A DNA stretch of 52,895 nucleotides, from positions 70,642-123,536 of the forward strand of contig MSTD01000005.1 of NCBI GenBank assembly GCA_001942045.1. Direction: 5' to 3'. The stretch comes from Mycolicibacterium porcinum (GTDB taxonomy: Bacteria; Actinomycetota; Actinomycetes; Mycobacteriales; Mycobacteriaceae). The notes under the pieces were generated by a model. That model was given only the letters and a program-made list of their open reading frames with translations, made no database searches and was not told the DNA's origin. A program made the position numbers and the translations under genes. This document shows positions 34,793 through 44,136 of this stretch, piece by piece; positions within the stretch are counted from its first letter, which is position 1; every line of letters starts with the position of its first letter.

Positions 34793-35998
34793 CTAACGGC
34801 GGGCCGGTATGGGGACGTGCTCGGGCCGCACTCCGGTGCCCACCAGGTACGCCGGTATCGCGCTGAGTTGGGGGAGCCGTTGCATGATGCCCACCAGCGC
34901 CCCCGGCGGGGTGATCTCGGCGCCGGCCATCACCGGCTGCATCACCTGACGGTGCAGGATCCGTTGGAGGCCTTGGGTAATCACCGTCGGCGGGGTACGT
35001 CGGCGTTGCACGGCGGCCAGATCGGACGTGGTGACGCGGTGCTCGCGCAGCGGCTGGTACAGCAGGCGCGCCGCGCCGACCGCGTCCTGAATCGCCACAT
35101 TGATGCCGACCCCGCCCACCGGTGACATGGCATGGGCGGCATCTCCTATGCACAGCAGGCCGTCGCGGTACCACCGTGACAGGCGGTTGAGTTGAACGTC
35201 CAGGCGCTTGACGTCATCGAAGGAGGTCAGGCCACTCAGATCGGCCTCAGGGATCAGCTCGGCCAGTTCGGCGTGGAACGCATCCAGGCCGCGGGCCCGC
35301 AGCCCGGCGTCGCTGCCCTTCGGGATCAGATAGGCCACCTGGAAGTAGCCGGTGCGGGGGATCATGATCAGTGCGCGCCCGGGTCCGGTGCGCGGGATCA
35401 GTGAGTACTGGCCATCCTCGTTGCGCGGCAACCGGAACCACCACACATCGAACGGGACCGGATAGTCCCTCGTGGTCAGCCCGGCTTCGCGCCTGACCGT
35501 CGAGGTGCGTCCGTCGCAGGCCACGGTGAGGTCGGCGCGCAGTTCCCCCTCGCCCTCGGGGCCGGTGTAACGCACCCCGGTGACCCGCTCACCGTCGCGC
35601 AGCAGCCCGGTCACCTCGGTCCGCATGCGAAGGGCGAAATCGGGTTCACTGCGACCGGCATCGGCCAGCAGATCGAGGAAGTCCCACTGCGGCACCATCG
35701 CCACGTACCGGTGCCGCTGACGCAGCCGCCGGAAGTCGACGAAGGTCACCGGCTTGCCGTCGACCGGGAACTCGGCCTTCTCGACCTTGCTGTAGCCGAT
35801 CTTGCCGAACTCGGCGAACAGGCCGAGCTCGTCGAGCATGCCCATGGTGCTCGGATGCACTGTGTCACCGCGGAAATCGCGCAGAAAGTCGGCGTGCTTC
35901 TCCATCACGGTCACCGCCACCCCGCACCGGGCCAGGATCAGCCCGAGCATCATCCCGGCCGGGCCGCCGCCGACGATGGCGCAGGTGGTGTCAGGCAC
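34793..35998 (-). CDS. FAD-dependent monooxygenase (PHBH family)
   Basis: 401 residues. N-terminal dinucleotide-binding motif AIVGGGPAGMMLGLILAR, the DG motif VACDGRTSTVRREAGL at about residue 160, and the FAD-ribityl GD motif LLCIGDAAHAMSPVGGVGINVAIQDA at about residue 290. This is the class A flavin hydroxylase architecture: NAD(P)H plus oxygen hydroxylate an aromatic ring or inactivate a drug. Rifampicin and tetracycline monooxygenases belong to this group, but no residue here identifies a substrate. Its start codon lies inside the end of helD (8-base overlap) so the two are translationally coupled. Confidence 0.87.
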   Translation of the reverse strand: MPDTTCAIVGGGPAGMMLGLILARCGVAVTVMEKHADFLRDFRGDTVHPSTMGMLDELGLFAEFGKIGYSKVEKAEFPVDGKPVTFVDFRRLRQRHRYVAMVPQWDFLDLLADAGRSEPDFALRMRTEVTGLLRDGERVTGVRYTGPEGEGELRADLTVACDGRTSTVRREAGLTTRDYPVPFDVWWFRLPRNEDGQYSLIPRTGPGRALIMIPRTGYFQVAYLIPKGSDAGLRARGLDAFHAELAELIPEADLSGLTSFDDVKRLDVQLNRLSRWYRDGLLCIGDAAHAMSPVGGVGINVAIQDAVGAARLLYQPLREHRVTTSDLAAVQRRRTPPTVITQGLQRILHRQVMQPVMAGAEITPPGALVGIMQRLPQLSAIPAYLVGTGVRPEHVPIPARR

Positions 35999-38165
35999 GG
36001 GCGAGTCCGTTCAGCGCGTCGGGCAGCGCCTCGGTGTGCAGCACACCGAGGCGCTGCGTGGCGCGGGTCAGGGCGACGTACAACTCGGCGGCGCCGCGAT
36101 CACCGTCGGCCAGGATGTGGGCCGGCTCCACGACGAGCACCGCGTCGAACTCGAGGCCCTTGGTCTCGGATGCGGTCACCGCACCGGACACCTCGGGTGG
36201 GCCGATCACCACGCACGTGCCCTCCCTCCCGGCTTCGTCCCGCACGAATTCCTCGACAGCGGCCGGGATTTCAGCTGCGGTCAACTGCTTCGCCCAAGGT
36301 CGGACCCCGCAGGAACGCACCGACTCGGGCGGCTTGACCGCAGGTGCGAACTCGGCCAGCAGCGCGCCGGCCACCGCCATGATCTCGGCAGGGGTGCGGT
36401 AGTTCACCGACAGCGTCCGGTAGATCCACCGACCCGGCACATATGGCTCGAGCATGCTGTCCCACGATCGGGCTCCGGCCGCTGAGCGGCGCTGGGCCAG
36501 ATCGCCGACCACCGTGAAGGACCGGCGTGGGCAACGACGCATCAGCACCCGCCAGTCCATCTCGGACAGTTCCTGGGCTTCGTCGACCACAACATGACCG
36601 TAGGTCCAATCCCGGTCGGCCGCAGCGCGTTCGGCGAGTTCGCGGGTGTCACGCTCCAGGAACCGGTCGGCCAGGTCCTCGGCGTCGATCAGGTCGGCGG
36701 CCAGGAGGTGGTCCTCGTCGTCCATCAGATCCTCGCGGGCCACCATCAGGTCGAGCACGCCCGCGGCGTAGGCGGCTTCCTCGCGGCGTTCGCGTTCGGC
36801 GGCTTCGTCGGCGGCCTTGTCCCGGCCCAGCAGATCGACCAGCTCATCGAGCAAGGGCACGTCCGAGATGGTCCAGGCACTGCCGTCGGCCCGGAGGAAT
36901 CGCGGATCGGCCCCAGCCGCCTTCAGCCGATCGGGCGACGAATACAGTGTGGTGAGCAGGCTTTCCGGGGTCAAGATCGGCCACAGCCGATCGAGCGCCG
37001 CGGCGAACGCGGCGTTGTCGTCCAGTTCGCTGACCACACTGGCCCGCAGCTCTTCCCATGCCGCCTTATCGGCACGGCTCAGCCAGCCCTTGCCGATGCG
37101 GGCGACGGCTCGTTCGGTGAGGACGTAGGTGACGATGTCGCGGAACGTCGCGCGCGCCTCGTTGTGCGGAAGCCCGGTCTCCCGGGCCTCCTCGATGGCC
37201 CACTGTGCGGTTTCGGCATCGATGCGCACGGTGACATCGGGCAGTTCGATACAGATCGGCTCGTCCGGCACCTCCTGGCGGTCGGCCACCGCGGCGGCCA
37301 GCACGTCCAGGATCCGCAGCGAGCCCTTCAGCGCCGCTACCTCGGGCACGTTCTCCTCGGTGGTGACGTGCAGCCCGGGAACCAGGTCGCCGGGCGTCAT
37401 GAACACCGCGTCCGACTCACCCAGGGACGGAAGCACGCGGCCGATGTGGTTCAGGAACGCCTCGTTGGGGCCGACGACGAGAACGCCGTGGCGTTCGATC
37501 CGCTCGCGGTGGGTGTAGAGCAAGTAGGCCACCCGGTGCAGCGCCACCACCGTCTTGCCGGTGCCCGGGCCGCCCTCGACCACAAGCACCCCGGTGTGCT
37601 CGTTGCGGATCACCTCATCTTGCTCGGCCTGGATCGTGGCGACGATGTCGCGCATCCCTTCGCCGCGCGGGGCGTTCACTGCGGCCAGCAGGGCGGCGTC
37701 CTCGTCACCTCCGTCGCCGTCGGTGGGCCGGCCCAGCACCTCGTCGGTGAAATCGAGCACCCGACGCCCCAGGGTGCGGAACTGGCGGCGCCGGCGCATG
37801 TTCTCCGGGTTGGCCCCCGTCGCGGTGTAGAACGGCCGGGCCAGTGGTGCCCGCCAGTCGAGCAGCAGCGGTTCGAAGTCGTTCTCGCGGTCGAAGATGC
37901 CCAGGCGTCCGACGTAGAGATGTTCTCCGGCAACGGTTTCCAGTCGGCCGAAGCACAGGCCATTGTCGGCTACATCGAGTCGGTTGGCCTCTTTGGCCAG
38001 GGCCCGTACCTCGGCGTCGCGTTCCACCGCGGTGCCGCCGTGCTCGCGCAGCGCGGTGCGGTAGCGGTCCCGCACCCGCGTACGTTCGGCGTCCAGGCGG
38101 GCATACAGCCCGTCGACATAGCTCTGTTCGGACTGAACTTCGACGTCGTGATCGTCAGCTGGCAC
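35991..38165 (-). CDS. helD: HelD-type UvrD-like ATPase (RNA polymerase recycling factor)
   Basis: 724 residues. The first 70 residues form a charged coiled coil (YARLDAERTRVRDRYRTALRE), the arm that enters RNA polymerase in HelD. Superfamily 1 motifs: GGPGTGKTVVALHRVAYLL at about residue 195-215, VVDEAQELSEMDWRVLMRR, VVGDLAQRR, LSVNYRTPAEIM, ETKGLEFDAVLVVEP, LYVALTRATQRLGVLH. An insertion of about 200 residues between motifs Ia and II fits the HelD-specific region. M. smegmatis HelD binds and frees stalled RNA polymerase, and actinobacterial HelR-type proteins protect against rifamycins. A general UvrD-like helicase is less likely given the N-terminal arm. GTG start. Confidence 0.83.
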   Translation of the reverse strand: MPADDHDVEVQSEQSYVDGLYARLDAERTRVRDRYRTALREHGGTAVERDAEVRALAKEANRLDVADNGLCFGRLETVAGEHLYVGRLGIFDRENDFEPLLLDWRAPLARPFYTATGANPENMRRRRQFRTLGRRVLDFTDEVLGRPTDGDGGDEDAALLAAVNAPRGEGMRDIVATIQAEQDEVIRNEHTGVLVVEGGPGTGKTVVALHRVAYLLYTHRERIERHGVLVVGPNEAFLNHIGRVLPSLGESDAVFMTPGDLVPGLHVTTEENVPEVAALKGSLRILDVLAAAVADRQEVPDEPICIELPDVTVRIDAETAQWAIEEARETGLPHNEARATFRDIVTYVLTERAVARIGKGWLSRADKAAWEELRASVVSELDDNAAFAAALDRLWPILTPESLLTTLYSSPDRLKAAGADPRFLRADGSAWTISDVPLLDELVDLLGRDKAADEAAERERREEAAYAAGVLDLMVAREDLMDDEDHLLAADLIDAEDLADRFLERDTRELAERAAADRDWTYGHVVVDEAQELSEMDWRVLMRRCPRRSFTVVGDLAQRRSAAGARSWDSMLEPYVPGRWIYRTLSVNYRTPAEIMAVAGALLAEFAPAVKPPESVRSCGVRPWAKQLTAAEIPAAVEEFVRDEAGREGTCVVIGPPEVSGAVTASETKGLEFDAVLVVEPAHILADGDRGAAELYVALTRATQRLGVLHTEALPDALNGLARA

Positions 38166-38270
38166 GTGCTCCCTGTTCCTCTGTGGCTACTCAGGCCAGC
38201 GATTGTGCGCCATCACCCCGGCCTTGCCGCAAGCCCAGGGGCCCGCGATAAAATGGGGTTCAGCAATCGC

Positions 38271-40805
38271 CTATCCCATCCGGCCCGCATCCACGATACG
38301 CAGCACGGCGGCGCCTTCCTCGTCGCTGGCGGCCAGGTCGACTTCCACGTCGAAGCCCCAATCGTGATCTCCCGCTGGATCATCAAGGATCTGTCGTACT
38401 CGCCACACCTGCGGCTGCCGGTCGAAGATCAGCAACGCCGGGCCGCGGGCGTCCGCTCCGGTGCCCACCTCGGCGTGGTCGTCGAAATACTCTTCGCCGA
38501 TCTCGGCCCAGCGCTCGGCCGTCCAGCCGGACGCGGCATCGAGTGCGCCGAGCTCGTCCCAGCGCCCTCGGGCGAACAACTCCACCCGCCGGAACAACGC
38601 ATTGCGAACCATCGCGGTGAACGCGCGCTCGTTGCCGGTCAACGGACGCGGCCGGGCCGGCACCGCTACCGGTGTGTCGTGGGGCTGGTCGGGGCTGGTC
38701 AGCTGCTCCCACTCGTCGAGCAGACTGGAATCGACCTGGCGCACCAACTCACCGAGCCATTCGACGATGTCCGCCAGCTCTTCGGTGCGGGCGGCCGCGG
38801 GCACGCCCGAGCGCAACGCCTTGAACGCGTCCGACAGGTAACGCAGCACGGCCCCTTCGGAGCGGGTCAGCCCATAGAGGCTGATGTACTCGCGGAACGT
38901 CAGGCCGCGTTCCCACATCTCGCGCACCACCGACTTGGGTGACAGGTGCCCGTCCGCCGCCCACGGGTTGGTCTGGCGATACACCTCGTAGGTGTGCTCC
39001 AGCAGTTCTTGCAATGGCTTCGGGTAGGTGACCTCGTCGAGCAGCTCGATGCGTTCGTCGTACTCGATCCCGTCGGCCTTCATCTGCGCGACTGCCTCGC
39101 CCCTGGCCTTGTTCAGCTGGGCGGCCAGGATCTGGCGGGGATCTTCCAGAGTCGCCTCGATCACCGAAACCACGTCCAGCGCATACGTTTCCGATTCTGG
39201 ATCCAGCACGTCGACGGCGGCCAGGGCGAAGGTGGAGAGCGGCTGGTTGAGCGCGAAATCTGGCGGAAGGTCGACGGTCAGCCGGTAGCGGCGACCATCG
39301 GCCTCGGGTTCGTCGAGTCGTTCGATCACCCCGGCCTGCAGCAGGGAGCGGGCGATGCCGACCGCCTCGCGGATGTGTTTCAGCTGGCGCTTGCGCGGTT
39401 CGTGGTTGTCGGTGAGCAGCCGTCGCATCGCCACGAACGGATCACCCGGCCGGTCGACCACATCGAGGATCATGGCCGTCGAGACTCGCATGTTGCTGGT
39501 CAACGCTTCGGGGGCGGCATCGATCAACCGGTTCATGGTGTTCTCGCCCCACGGCACCATGCCCTCTGGTGCCTTGCGCCGCACCAGTTTCCGTCGCTTC
39601 TTGGGATCGTCGGCCACTTTGGCGAACTGCTTGATGTTCTCGACTTCATGGTCGGGCGCCTGCACGACGACGGTGCCCACGGTGTCGTATCCGGCGCGTC
39701 CGGCCCGACCGGCGATCTGGTGGAACTCGCGGGCGTTGAGCAACCGCATCCGGGTGCCGTCGTATTTGGACAGGGCAGAGAACACCACGGTGCGGATCGG
39801 CACGTTGATGCCGACGCCGAGGGTGTCGGTGCCGCAGATCACCTTGAGCAGCCCGGCCTGGGCCAGCTGTTCCACCAGCCGCCGGTACTTCGGCAGCATC
39901 CCGGCGTGATGGACGCCGATGCCGTGGCGCACCAGCCGCGACAGCGTGGCCCCGAATGTCGTCGAGAAGCGAAAGCTGCCAATGTGTTCGGCGATCGCCG
40001 CCTTCTCTTCCTTGGTGCAGACGTTCACGCTCATCAACGCCTGGGCTCGTTCGAGGGCCGACGCCTGGGTGAAGTGCACGACGTAGATCGGTGCCTGCTT
40101 GGTCTCGAGCAGATCTGCGATGGTCTCGTGCATCGGGGTGGTGGCGTACGAGAAGAACAGCGGCACAGGACGTTCCGCGCCCGCTACCAACGCCGTCTCC
40201 CGCCCGGTGCGCCGGGTCAGATCCTTGCGCAGGAACGTCACGTCGCCCAACGTCGCCGACATCAGCAGGAACTGCGCCTTGGGCAGTTCCAGCAGCGGTA
40301 CCTGCCACGCCCAGCCGCGGTCCGGGTCGCCGTAGAAGTGGAACTCGTCCATCACCACCAGGCCGATGTCGGCGTCGGCCCCCTCCCGCAGCGCGAGGTT
40401 GGCCAGGATCTCGGCGGTGCAGGCGATGATGGGTGCGTCGGCGTTGACCGACGCATCCCCGGTGAGCATGCCGACGTTGTCGGCCCCGAACACGTCGCAC
40501 AGCGCGAAGAACTTCTCGCTGACCAACGCCTTGATCGGGGCGGTGTAGAAACTGACGCGGTCCGCGGCGAGTGCCGCATAGATCGCCCCGGTGGCCACCA
40601 GGGATTTGCCGGAACCGGTCGGCGTCGCGAGGATCACGTTCGCTCCGCTGACCAGTTCGATCAGCGCCTCCTCCTGCGCCGGGTACAGCGTGGTTCCGTT
40701 GGCCTCGGCCCAGCCGGCGAAGTCGGTGAACAGCGCGTCGGCGTCGCCGCCCTTGGCTTGCAGTGCCGAGAGGTCGTTCGGATCGTCGAGCAGGGGAGTG
40801 GTCAT
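38271..40805 (-). CDS. Ski2-like DEAD/DEAH helicase with DUF3516-like C-terminus
   Basis: 844-residue superfamily 2 helicase. Motifs in order: Q-like LYPAQEEALIEL, Walker A ATPTGSGKS (about 58-66), TAPIKALVSEK, GDASVN, DEFH Walker B (about 155), SAT (motif III), GVHHAGMLPKYR, GTDTLGVGINVPIRTVVF, HQIAGRAGRAGYD (motif VI). The C-terminal 400 residues are helical and match the actinobacterial DUF3516 type by layout. Ski2-like proteins unwind RNA or RNA-DNA hybrids; the substrate in mycobacteria is unknown. It shares only the second half of HelY's plan and is shorter, so I do not call it helY. Start at ATG 40805. Confidence 0.85.
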   Translation of the reverse strand: MTTPLLDDPNDLSALQAKGGDADALFTDFAGWAEANGTTLYPAQEEALIELVSGANVILATPTGSGKSLVATGAIYAALAADRVSFYTAPIKALVSEKFFALCDVFGADNVGMLTGDASVNADAPIIACTAEILANLALREGADADIGLVVMDEFHFYGDPDRGWAWQVPLLELPKAQFLLMSATLGDVTFLRKDLTRRTGRETALVAGAERPVPLFFSYATTPMHETIADLLETKQAPIYVVHFTQASALERAQALMSVNVCTKEEKAAIAEHIGSFRFSTTFGATLSRLVRHGIGVHHAGMLPKYRRLVEQLAQAGLLKVICGTDTLGVGINVPIRTVVFSALSKYDGTRMRLLNAREFHQIAGRAGRAGYDTVGTVVVQAPDHEVENIKQFAKVADDPKKRRKLVRRKAPEGMVPWGENTMNRLIDAAPEALTSNMRVSTAMILDVVDRPGDPFVAMRRLLTDNHEPRKRQLKHIREAVGIARSLLQAGVIERLDEPEADGRRYRLTVDLPPDFALNQPLSTFALAAVDVLDPESETYALDVVSVIEATLEDPRQILAAQLNKARGEAVAQMKADGIEYDERIELLDEVTYPKPLQELLEHTYEVYRQTNPWAADGHLSPKSVVREMWERGLTFREYISLYGLTRSEGAVLRYLSDAFKALRSGVPAAARTEELADIVEWLGELVRQVDSSLLDEWEQLTSPDQPHDTPVAVPARPRPLTGNERAFTAMVRNALFRRVELFARGRWDELGALDAASGWTAERWAEIGEEYFDDHAEVGTGADARGPALLIFDRQPQVWRVRQILDDPAGDHDWGFDVEVDLAASDEEGAAVLRIVDAGRMG

Positions 40806-40862
40806 ATTGATGACCAGCGTGCCAGTTCCCCCCTGCCGACGATCGTCCCGGTCGACCGCGGT

Positions 40863-41336
40863 TTACCCGAACTGCCCCGGCTGGTAGTCGCCGGCGGGCA
40901 TCTGAACGATCACGTTCAAGCGGTTGACGGTGTTCATGAACGCGATCAGGCAGACCAGCGCGGCCAGCTGATCCTCGTCGTAGTGCTTGGCCGCGTTCGC
41001 CCACACCTCGTCGCTGACTCCGCCTGCCGCGTCGGCGATCCTGGTGCCCTGTTCGGCGAGTTCCAGGGCCGCGCGTTCGGCCTCGGTGAACACCGTCGCC
41101 TCCCGCCAGGCCGCCACCAGGTGGAGACGCTGCGGGGTCTCCCCGGCGGCAGCGGCGTCTTTGGTGTGCATGTCGGTGCAGAAGCCGCAGCCGTTGATCT
41201 GGCTGGCGCGCAACGCCACCAACTGCTGCGTCGTCTCGGGCAGCGCGGAGTCCGTGATCACCTTGCCCGCCGCGGTGACGTACTTCAGCATCTTGGTGGC
41301 GGTCCGGTTCTCGAACAGGTTCAAACGAGCATCCAT
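40863..41336 (-). CDS. AhpD-like carboxymuconolactone decarboxylase-family protein
   Basis: 157 residues from ATG 41336 (AGGAG upstream). The redox motif GCGFCTDMH at about residues 48-56 gives the CxxC and following His of AhpD-like peroxidases. Before it lies LPETTQQLVALRASQI and after it ERAALELAEQGTRIAD and LAALVCLIAFMNTVNRLNV, which fits the all-helical AhpD fold. Such proteins reduce peroxides with thiols or recycle peroxiredoxins. No ahpC is nearby. An alternative start at 41399 adds 21 residues without family similarity. Confidence 0.85.
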   Translation of the reverse strand: MDARLNLFENRTATKMLKYVTAAGKVITDSALPETTQQLVALRASQINGCGFCTDMHTKDAAAAGETPQRLHLVAAWREATVFTEAERAALELAEQGTRIADAAGGVSDEVWANAAKHYDEDQLAALVCLIAFMNTVNRLNVIVQMPAGDYQPGQFG

Positions 41337-41416
41337 GGTGACTCCTGGTTGGTTAGTGGTTACGCCCTCAAGACACCTCGAATCGCCGAAATGTGACATG
41401 CGGCGATAATCAGCGG

Positions 41417-42280
41417 GTGCCGATGCCGACGACCCTTGAGTCCGTCCTGCTGGTGGTCGTCGTCGTGCTGTTCGCGGCGTTCGTCACGTTCCTGGTGTTG
41501 TTCATCGTGAGCCGACGGCAGCTGACGAAGGCTCGCCGCGAGATCGAGCGGATGAGGCTCGAGGACGAGGACCGGCGGCGTAGGCGTCGCCGCGGCGTCG
41601 CGCCATTGGCCATCAAGACGGTGTTTCAGACCGCCGACATGCTGATCAACAAGGGGCTCGGGGCTACGGTTCGCAACTCGATCGAGGACCTGGCCGGCTG
41701 GGCGCAGGTCGAACGTCCGGACCTGGCCCGGCTGACCGCCGACGGGCGCGTCGTCATCGTCTTCTCGGACATCGAGGGCTCGACGGAATCCAATGCCGCA
41801 ATGGGCGACCGGGCCTGGGTGAAGCTGCTGGAGAAGCACAACAAGCTGGTGCAGTCGCGGGTGGACAAGCACGGCGGTCACGTGGTCAAGACCCAGGGCG
41901 ACGGTTTCATGATCGCGTTCGCCGACCCGGAGAACGCGGTGCGATTCGCCACCGACGTGCAGACCGCGCTCGCCGAGAATCCTCAGCGTTGGCAGGCGAT
42001 CCGGGTGCGGATCGGCGTGCACATGGGCACCTCAGTGCGTCGTGGTGACGACCTGTTCGGGCTCGACGTCGCGATGGCGGCGCGGGTCGCCGGGCAGGCC
42101 GATGGTGGCGAGATCCTGGTCAGCGAACCGGTCGGCGACGCGGTCCGGCATCTCGACGACATCGTCCTGGGTGCGCCCCGCGAAGTGGAGTTGAAGGGCC
42201 TGCCCGGGACGCACCGGCTCTATCCGGTGCTCAGCGTCGAGCAGCGGGCGCTGGAGGCGGCGGCTGGACGTGACGCGTGA
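41417..42280 (+). CDS. Membrane-anchored class III adenylate/guanylate cyclase
   Basis: 287 residues from GTG 41417 (ATG 41423 also possible). Residues 6-32 are one transmembrane helix ([21 protein letters not shown]), then a strongly basic linker (RRRRRRRG). The cyclase domain starts with [12 protein letters not shown] at about 115 (first metal Asp, Asp in FSD), has [11 protein letters not shown] (second metal Asp) and [27 protein letters not shown] with the transition-state Asn position replaced by Met or Ala. That replacement may lower activity or change specificity. It is a single-TM cyclase, shorter than the six-TM Rv1625c type. The end overlaps the convergent cutinase gene by 50 bases. 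Confidence 0.85.
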   Translation: MPMPTTLESVLLVVVVVLFAAFVTFLVLFIVSRRQLTKARREIERMRLEDEDRRRRRRRGVAPLAIKTVFQTADMLINKGLGATVRNSIEDLAGWAQVERPDLARLTADGRVVIVFSDIEGSTESNAAMGDRAWVKLLEKHNKLVQSRVDKHGGHVVKTQGDGFMIAFADPENAVRFATDVQTALAENPQRWQAIRVRIGVHMGTSVRRGDDLFGLDVAMAARVAGQADGGEILVSEPVGDAVRHLDDIVLGAPREVELKGLPGTHRLYPVLSVEQRALEAAAGRDA

Positions 42281-42914
42281 CCCATTGCGCGGCGAGCTTG
42301 ATCAGGCCTGATTTCGGGTAGCTGATGTGCGCGTTCCAGTCCTGGCCGAGCGAACAGATGGGGTCGTTGGTGTTGCACAGGTCCGCGGTCCTGGCGCCGA
42401 AGTCCGGGCTCATCCGGGTCAGCGGCTGACCGAGGCGCGCCGACGGGTTCCCGAAGACCACGACCGAGGCGACGCGGGGGACGACCGCGGCAGGTAGCGG
42501 TGCCGAATAGCCGAGGCCGCCGACGGGTGAGGTGGCCACCACGTCGACCACGGCCGCGCCTTGCGAGTAACCGCCCATCACGATCTTGGTCTTGGGGCAC
42601 CGTGCGGCCGTGGCCTGGACGCGCTTGCTCATGTCGGTGGCCCCCGCGGCGGCTTTCCAGAAGTCCCACGATGCCGGGTACTGCACCGCGTAGGTGCCGA
42701 CTGTCTTGCCTTTGACCATGGGTTTCAGCGTGTCGACGAAGGCTTTGCCGACGTTGCCGATGCCGGCGGGTTCGTCTGTGCCGCGGGCGAAGACGACTTC
42801 GATGTCGGGGCAGTCCGGCGCCGCCGAAGAAACGGGCGTCGCGATCGTGCCAAGCGCGGCTGTCGCAGTCACTGCTGCGATGCCCGCGAGGGCCGATACC
42901 TTACGGACACCCAC
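42231..42914 (-). CDS. Cutinase-like serine esterase (Culp type)
   Basis: 227 residues from GTG 42914. Signal peptide to about residue 31 ([21 protein letters not shown]). The cutinase fold follows: [19 protein letters not shown] (oxyanion), the nucleophile in [12 protein letters not shown], catalytic Asp in CNTNDPICS (with a disulphide pair), and His in DWNAHISY. Four cysteines fit the two disulphides of cutinases. Mycobacterial Culps hydrolyse esters or phospholipids at the cell surface; seven occur in M. tuberculosis. A polyproline tail (QPPPPAP) ends the protein. Overlaps the cyclase gene by 50 bases tail to tail. Confidence 0.9.
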   Translation of the reverse strand: MGVRKVSALAGIAAVTATAALGTIATPVSSAAPDCPDIEVVFARGTDEPAGIGNVGKAFVDTLKPMVKGKTVGTYAVQYPASWDFWKAAAGATDMSKRVQATAARCPKTKIVMGGYSQGAAVVDVVATSPVGGLGYSAPLPAAVVPRVASVVVFGNPSARLGQPLTRMSPDFGARTADLCNTNDPICSLGQDWNAHISYPKSGLIKLAAQWVTRHVQPPPPAPAARR

Positions 42915-42986
42915 AAACCACTTCTACCACTGTTGTCACAGGAATGCCCAGGCATACCAGGTCCGCGTAATGGGTATCACCCAGCA

Positions 42987-43364
42987 GTGACCAGTCCAGT
43001 TCTCGACGAACTCCTGCACATCGAGCGTGCCGGGTGGGATTCGCTGTGCGAGTCGACCGGCGCCGATTTCTACGGGGAGGTGATGCTGCCCGACGCCGTC
43101 ATGGTGCTTGCCAACGGCATGGTGATGGACCGCAACACCGTCGTCAGCGCGCTGGCGCAATCCCCGCCGTGGCGCGCGTACGAGATCAGCGGCGTACGGC
43201 TCATCGCCCTCGACGATGACAACGCCGCCCTGGTCTACACCGGTACGGCCTACCGCGACGAGCAAGAGCCCGCGTTCGTCGGCGCCATGTCCAGCGTCTA
43301 CCACCGGGTCGACGGAGTGTGGAAGCTCGCGCTCTATCAGCAGACCCGCAAACCCGACCACTGA
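42987..43364 (+). CDS. SnoaL/NTF2-like (DUF4440-type) protein
   Basis: 125 residues from GTG 42987 where the family similarity begins. N-terminal helix LDELLHIERAGWDSLCESTG, then FYGEVMLPDAVMVLANGMVMDRNTVV, SALAQSPPWRAYEISGVR, AALVYTGTAYR and WKLALYQQTRK, a clear NTF2-like cone with DUF4440 features. No enzyme residue set can be named. The gene is divergent from the cutinase gene and is followed after 49 bases by the NUDIX gene on the same strand, so the two may share a transcript. Confidence 0.8.
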   Translation: MTSPVLDELLHIERAGWDSLCESTGADFYGEVMLPDAVMVLANGMVMDRNTVVSALAQSPPWRAYEISGVRLIALDDDNAALVYTGTAYRDEQEPAFVGAMSSVYHRVDGVWKLALYQQTRKPDH

Positions 43365-43413
43365 ACGTGTGACCCGCCGGCCCGCCCGGCCGCCTCCCGC
43401 ATATGGTCGAGCG

Positions 43414-44133
43414 GTGACGATCGCCTATGACGAAGCCCTGCGGGAGCGCATCGGGGCGCATCTGGCTGGGCACGAGCGCCGCGCCGTGACCGACCCGACG
43501 AAGCGGCACGCGGCCGTCGCGGTGGTCCTGGTCGATTCCGAGCTCGGCGAGGACCGGGTGGACCCAGCCCCGGTCGACGAGTGGATCGGTGGCCGGCCAA
43601 TGCCGGAACCCGGGCTCGACGGCCGCATGATCGACGTGTCCGGCGGTGCGGCTTTTCTGTTGTGCCGCAGGGCATCCCGGCTCTCCTCTCACGCCGCACA
43701 GTGGGCGCTACCCGGTGGGCGGCTGGATCCCGGGGAAACGGCGGTCGAGGCCGCGCTGCGGGAACTGGACGAGGAGGTCGGGGTCAGCCTGCCCGACTCT
43801 TCGGTGCTGGGATTGCTCGACGACTATCCGACCCGCTCGGGATACGTCATCACTCCGGTGGTGATCTGGGGTGGCGGGCGGCTGGATCTACGCCCGTCGC
43901 CCGACGAGGTGGTGGCGGCGTATCGGGTGGGGCTGCATCAACTGCAGCGCGAGGATTCGCCGCGGTTCATCACGATTCCGGAGAGCCCGCGCCCGGTGGT
44001 GCAGATTCCGCTGGGCAACGACCTGATCCACGCACCGACCGGCGCGGTGCTGCTGCAGTTGCGGTGGCTGGCACTGGAGGGGCGCACCGATCCGGTCGAT
44101 GAACTCGAACAGCCGGTGTTCGCCTGGAAGTGA
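43414..44133 (+). CDS. NUDIX hydrolase
   Basis: 239 residues from GTG 43414. The Nudix box is complete: GGRLDPGETAVEAALRELDEEVG at about residues 100-122. The long N-terminal region (first 95 residues, with RRAVTDPTKRHAAVAVVLVD and a VSGGAAFLLCRRAS strand) and the GRLDLRPSPDEV strand after the box resemble CoA-pyrophosphatase-type NUDIX enzymes, but the specific UPF0035 motif is not obvious. It would hydrolyse a nucleoside-diphosphate-linked molecule. It ends three bases before the convergent flavin-reductase-like gene. Confidence 0.85.
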   Translation: MTIAYDEALRERIGAHLAGHERRAVTDPTKRHAAVAVVLVDSELGEDRVDPAPVDEWIGGRPMPEPGLDGRMIDVSGGAAFLLCRRASRLSSHAAQWALPGGRLDPGETAVEAALRELDEEVGVSLPDSSVLGLLDDYPTRSGYVITPVVIWGGGRLDLRPSPDEVVAAYRVGLHQLQREDSPRFITIPESPRPVVQIPLGNDLIHAPTGAVLLQLRWLALEGRTDPVDELEQPVFAWK

Positions 44134-44136
44134 CGG

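Noticed and set aside
36594..38942. 782-codon plus-strand frame opposite helD and the helicase gene
   Set aside because: It is the reverse shadow of two strongly supported genes; the peptide is His/Gly/Val-rich with no motif.
38946..41396. 816-codon plus-strand frame opposite the Ski2-like helicase
   Set aside because: Antisense shadow arising from high GC; the minus-strand helicase motifs are unambiguous.
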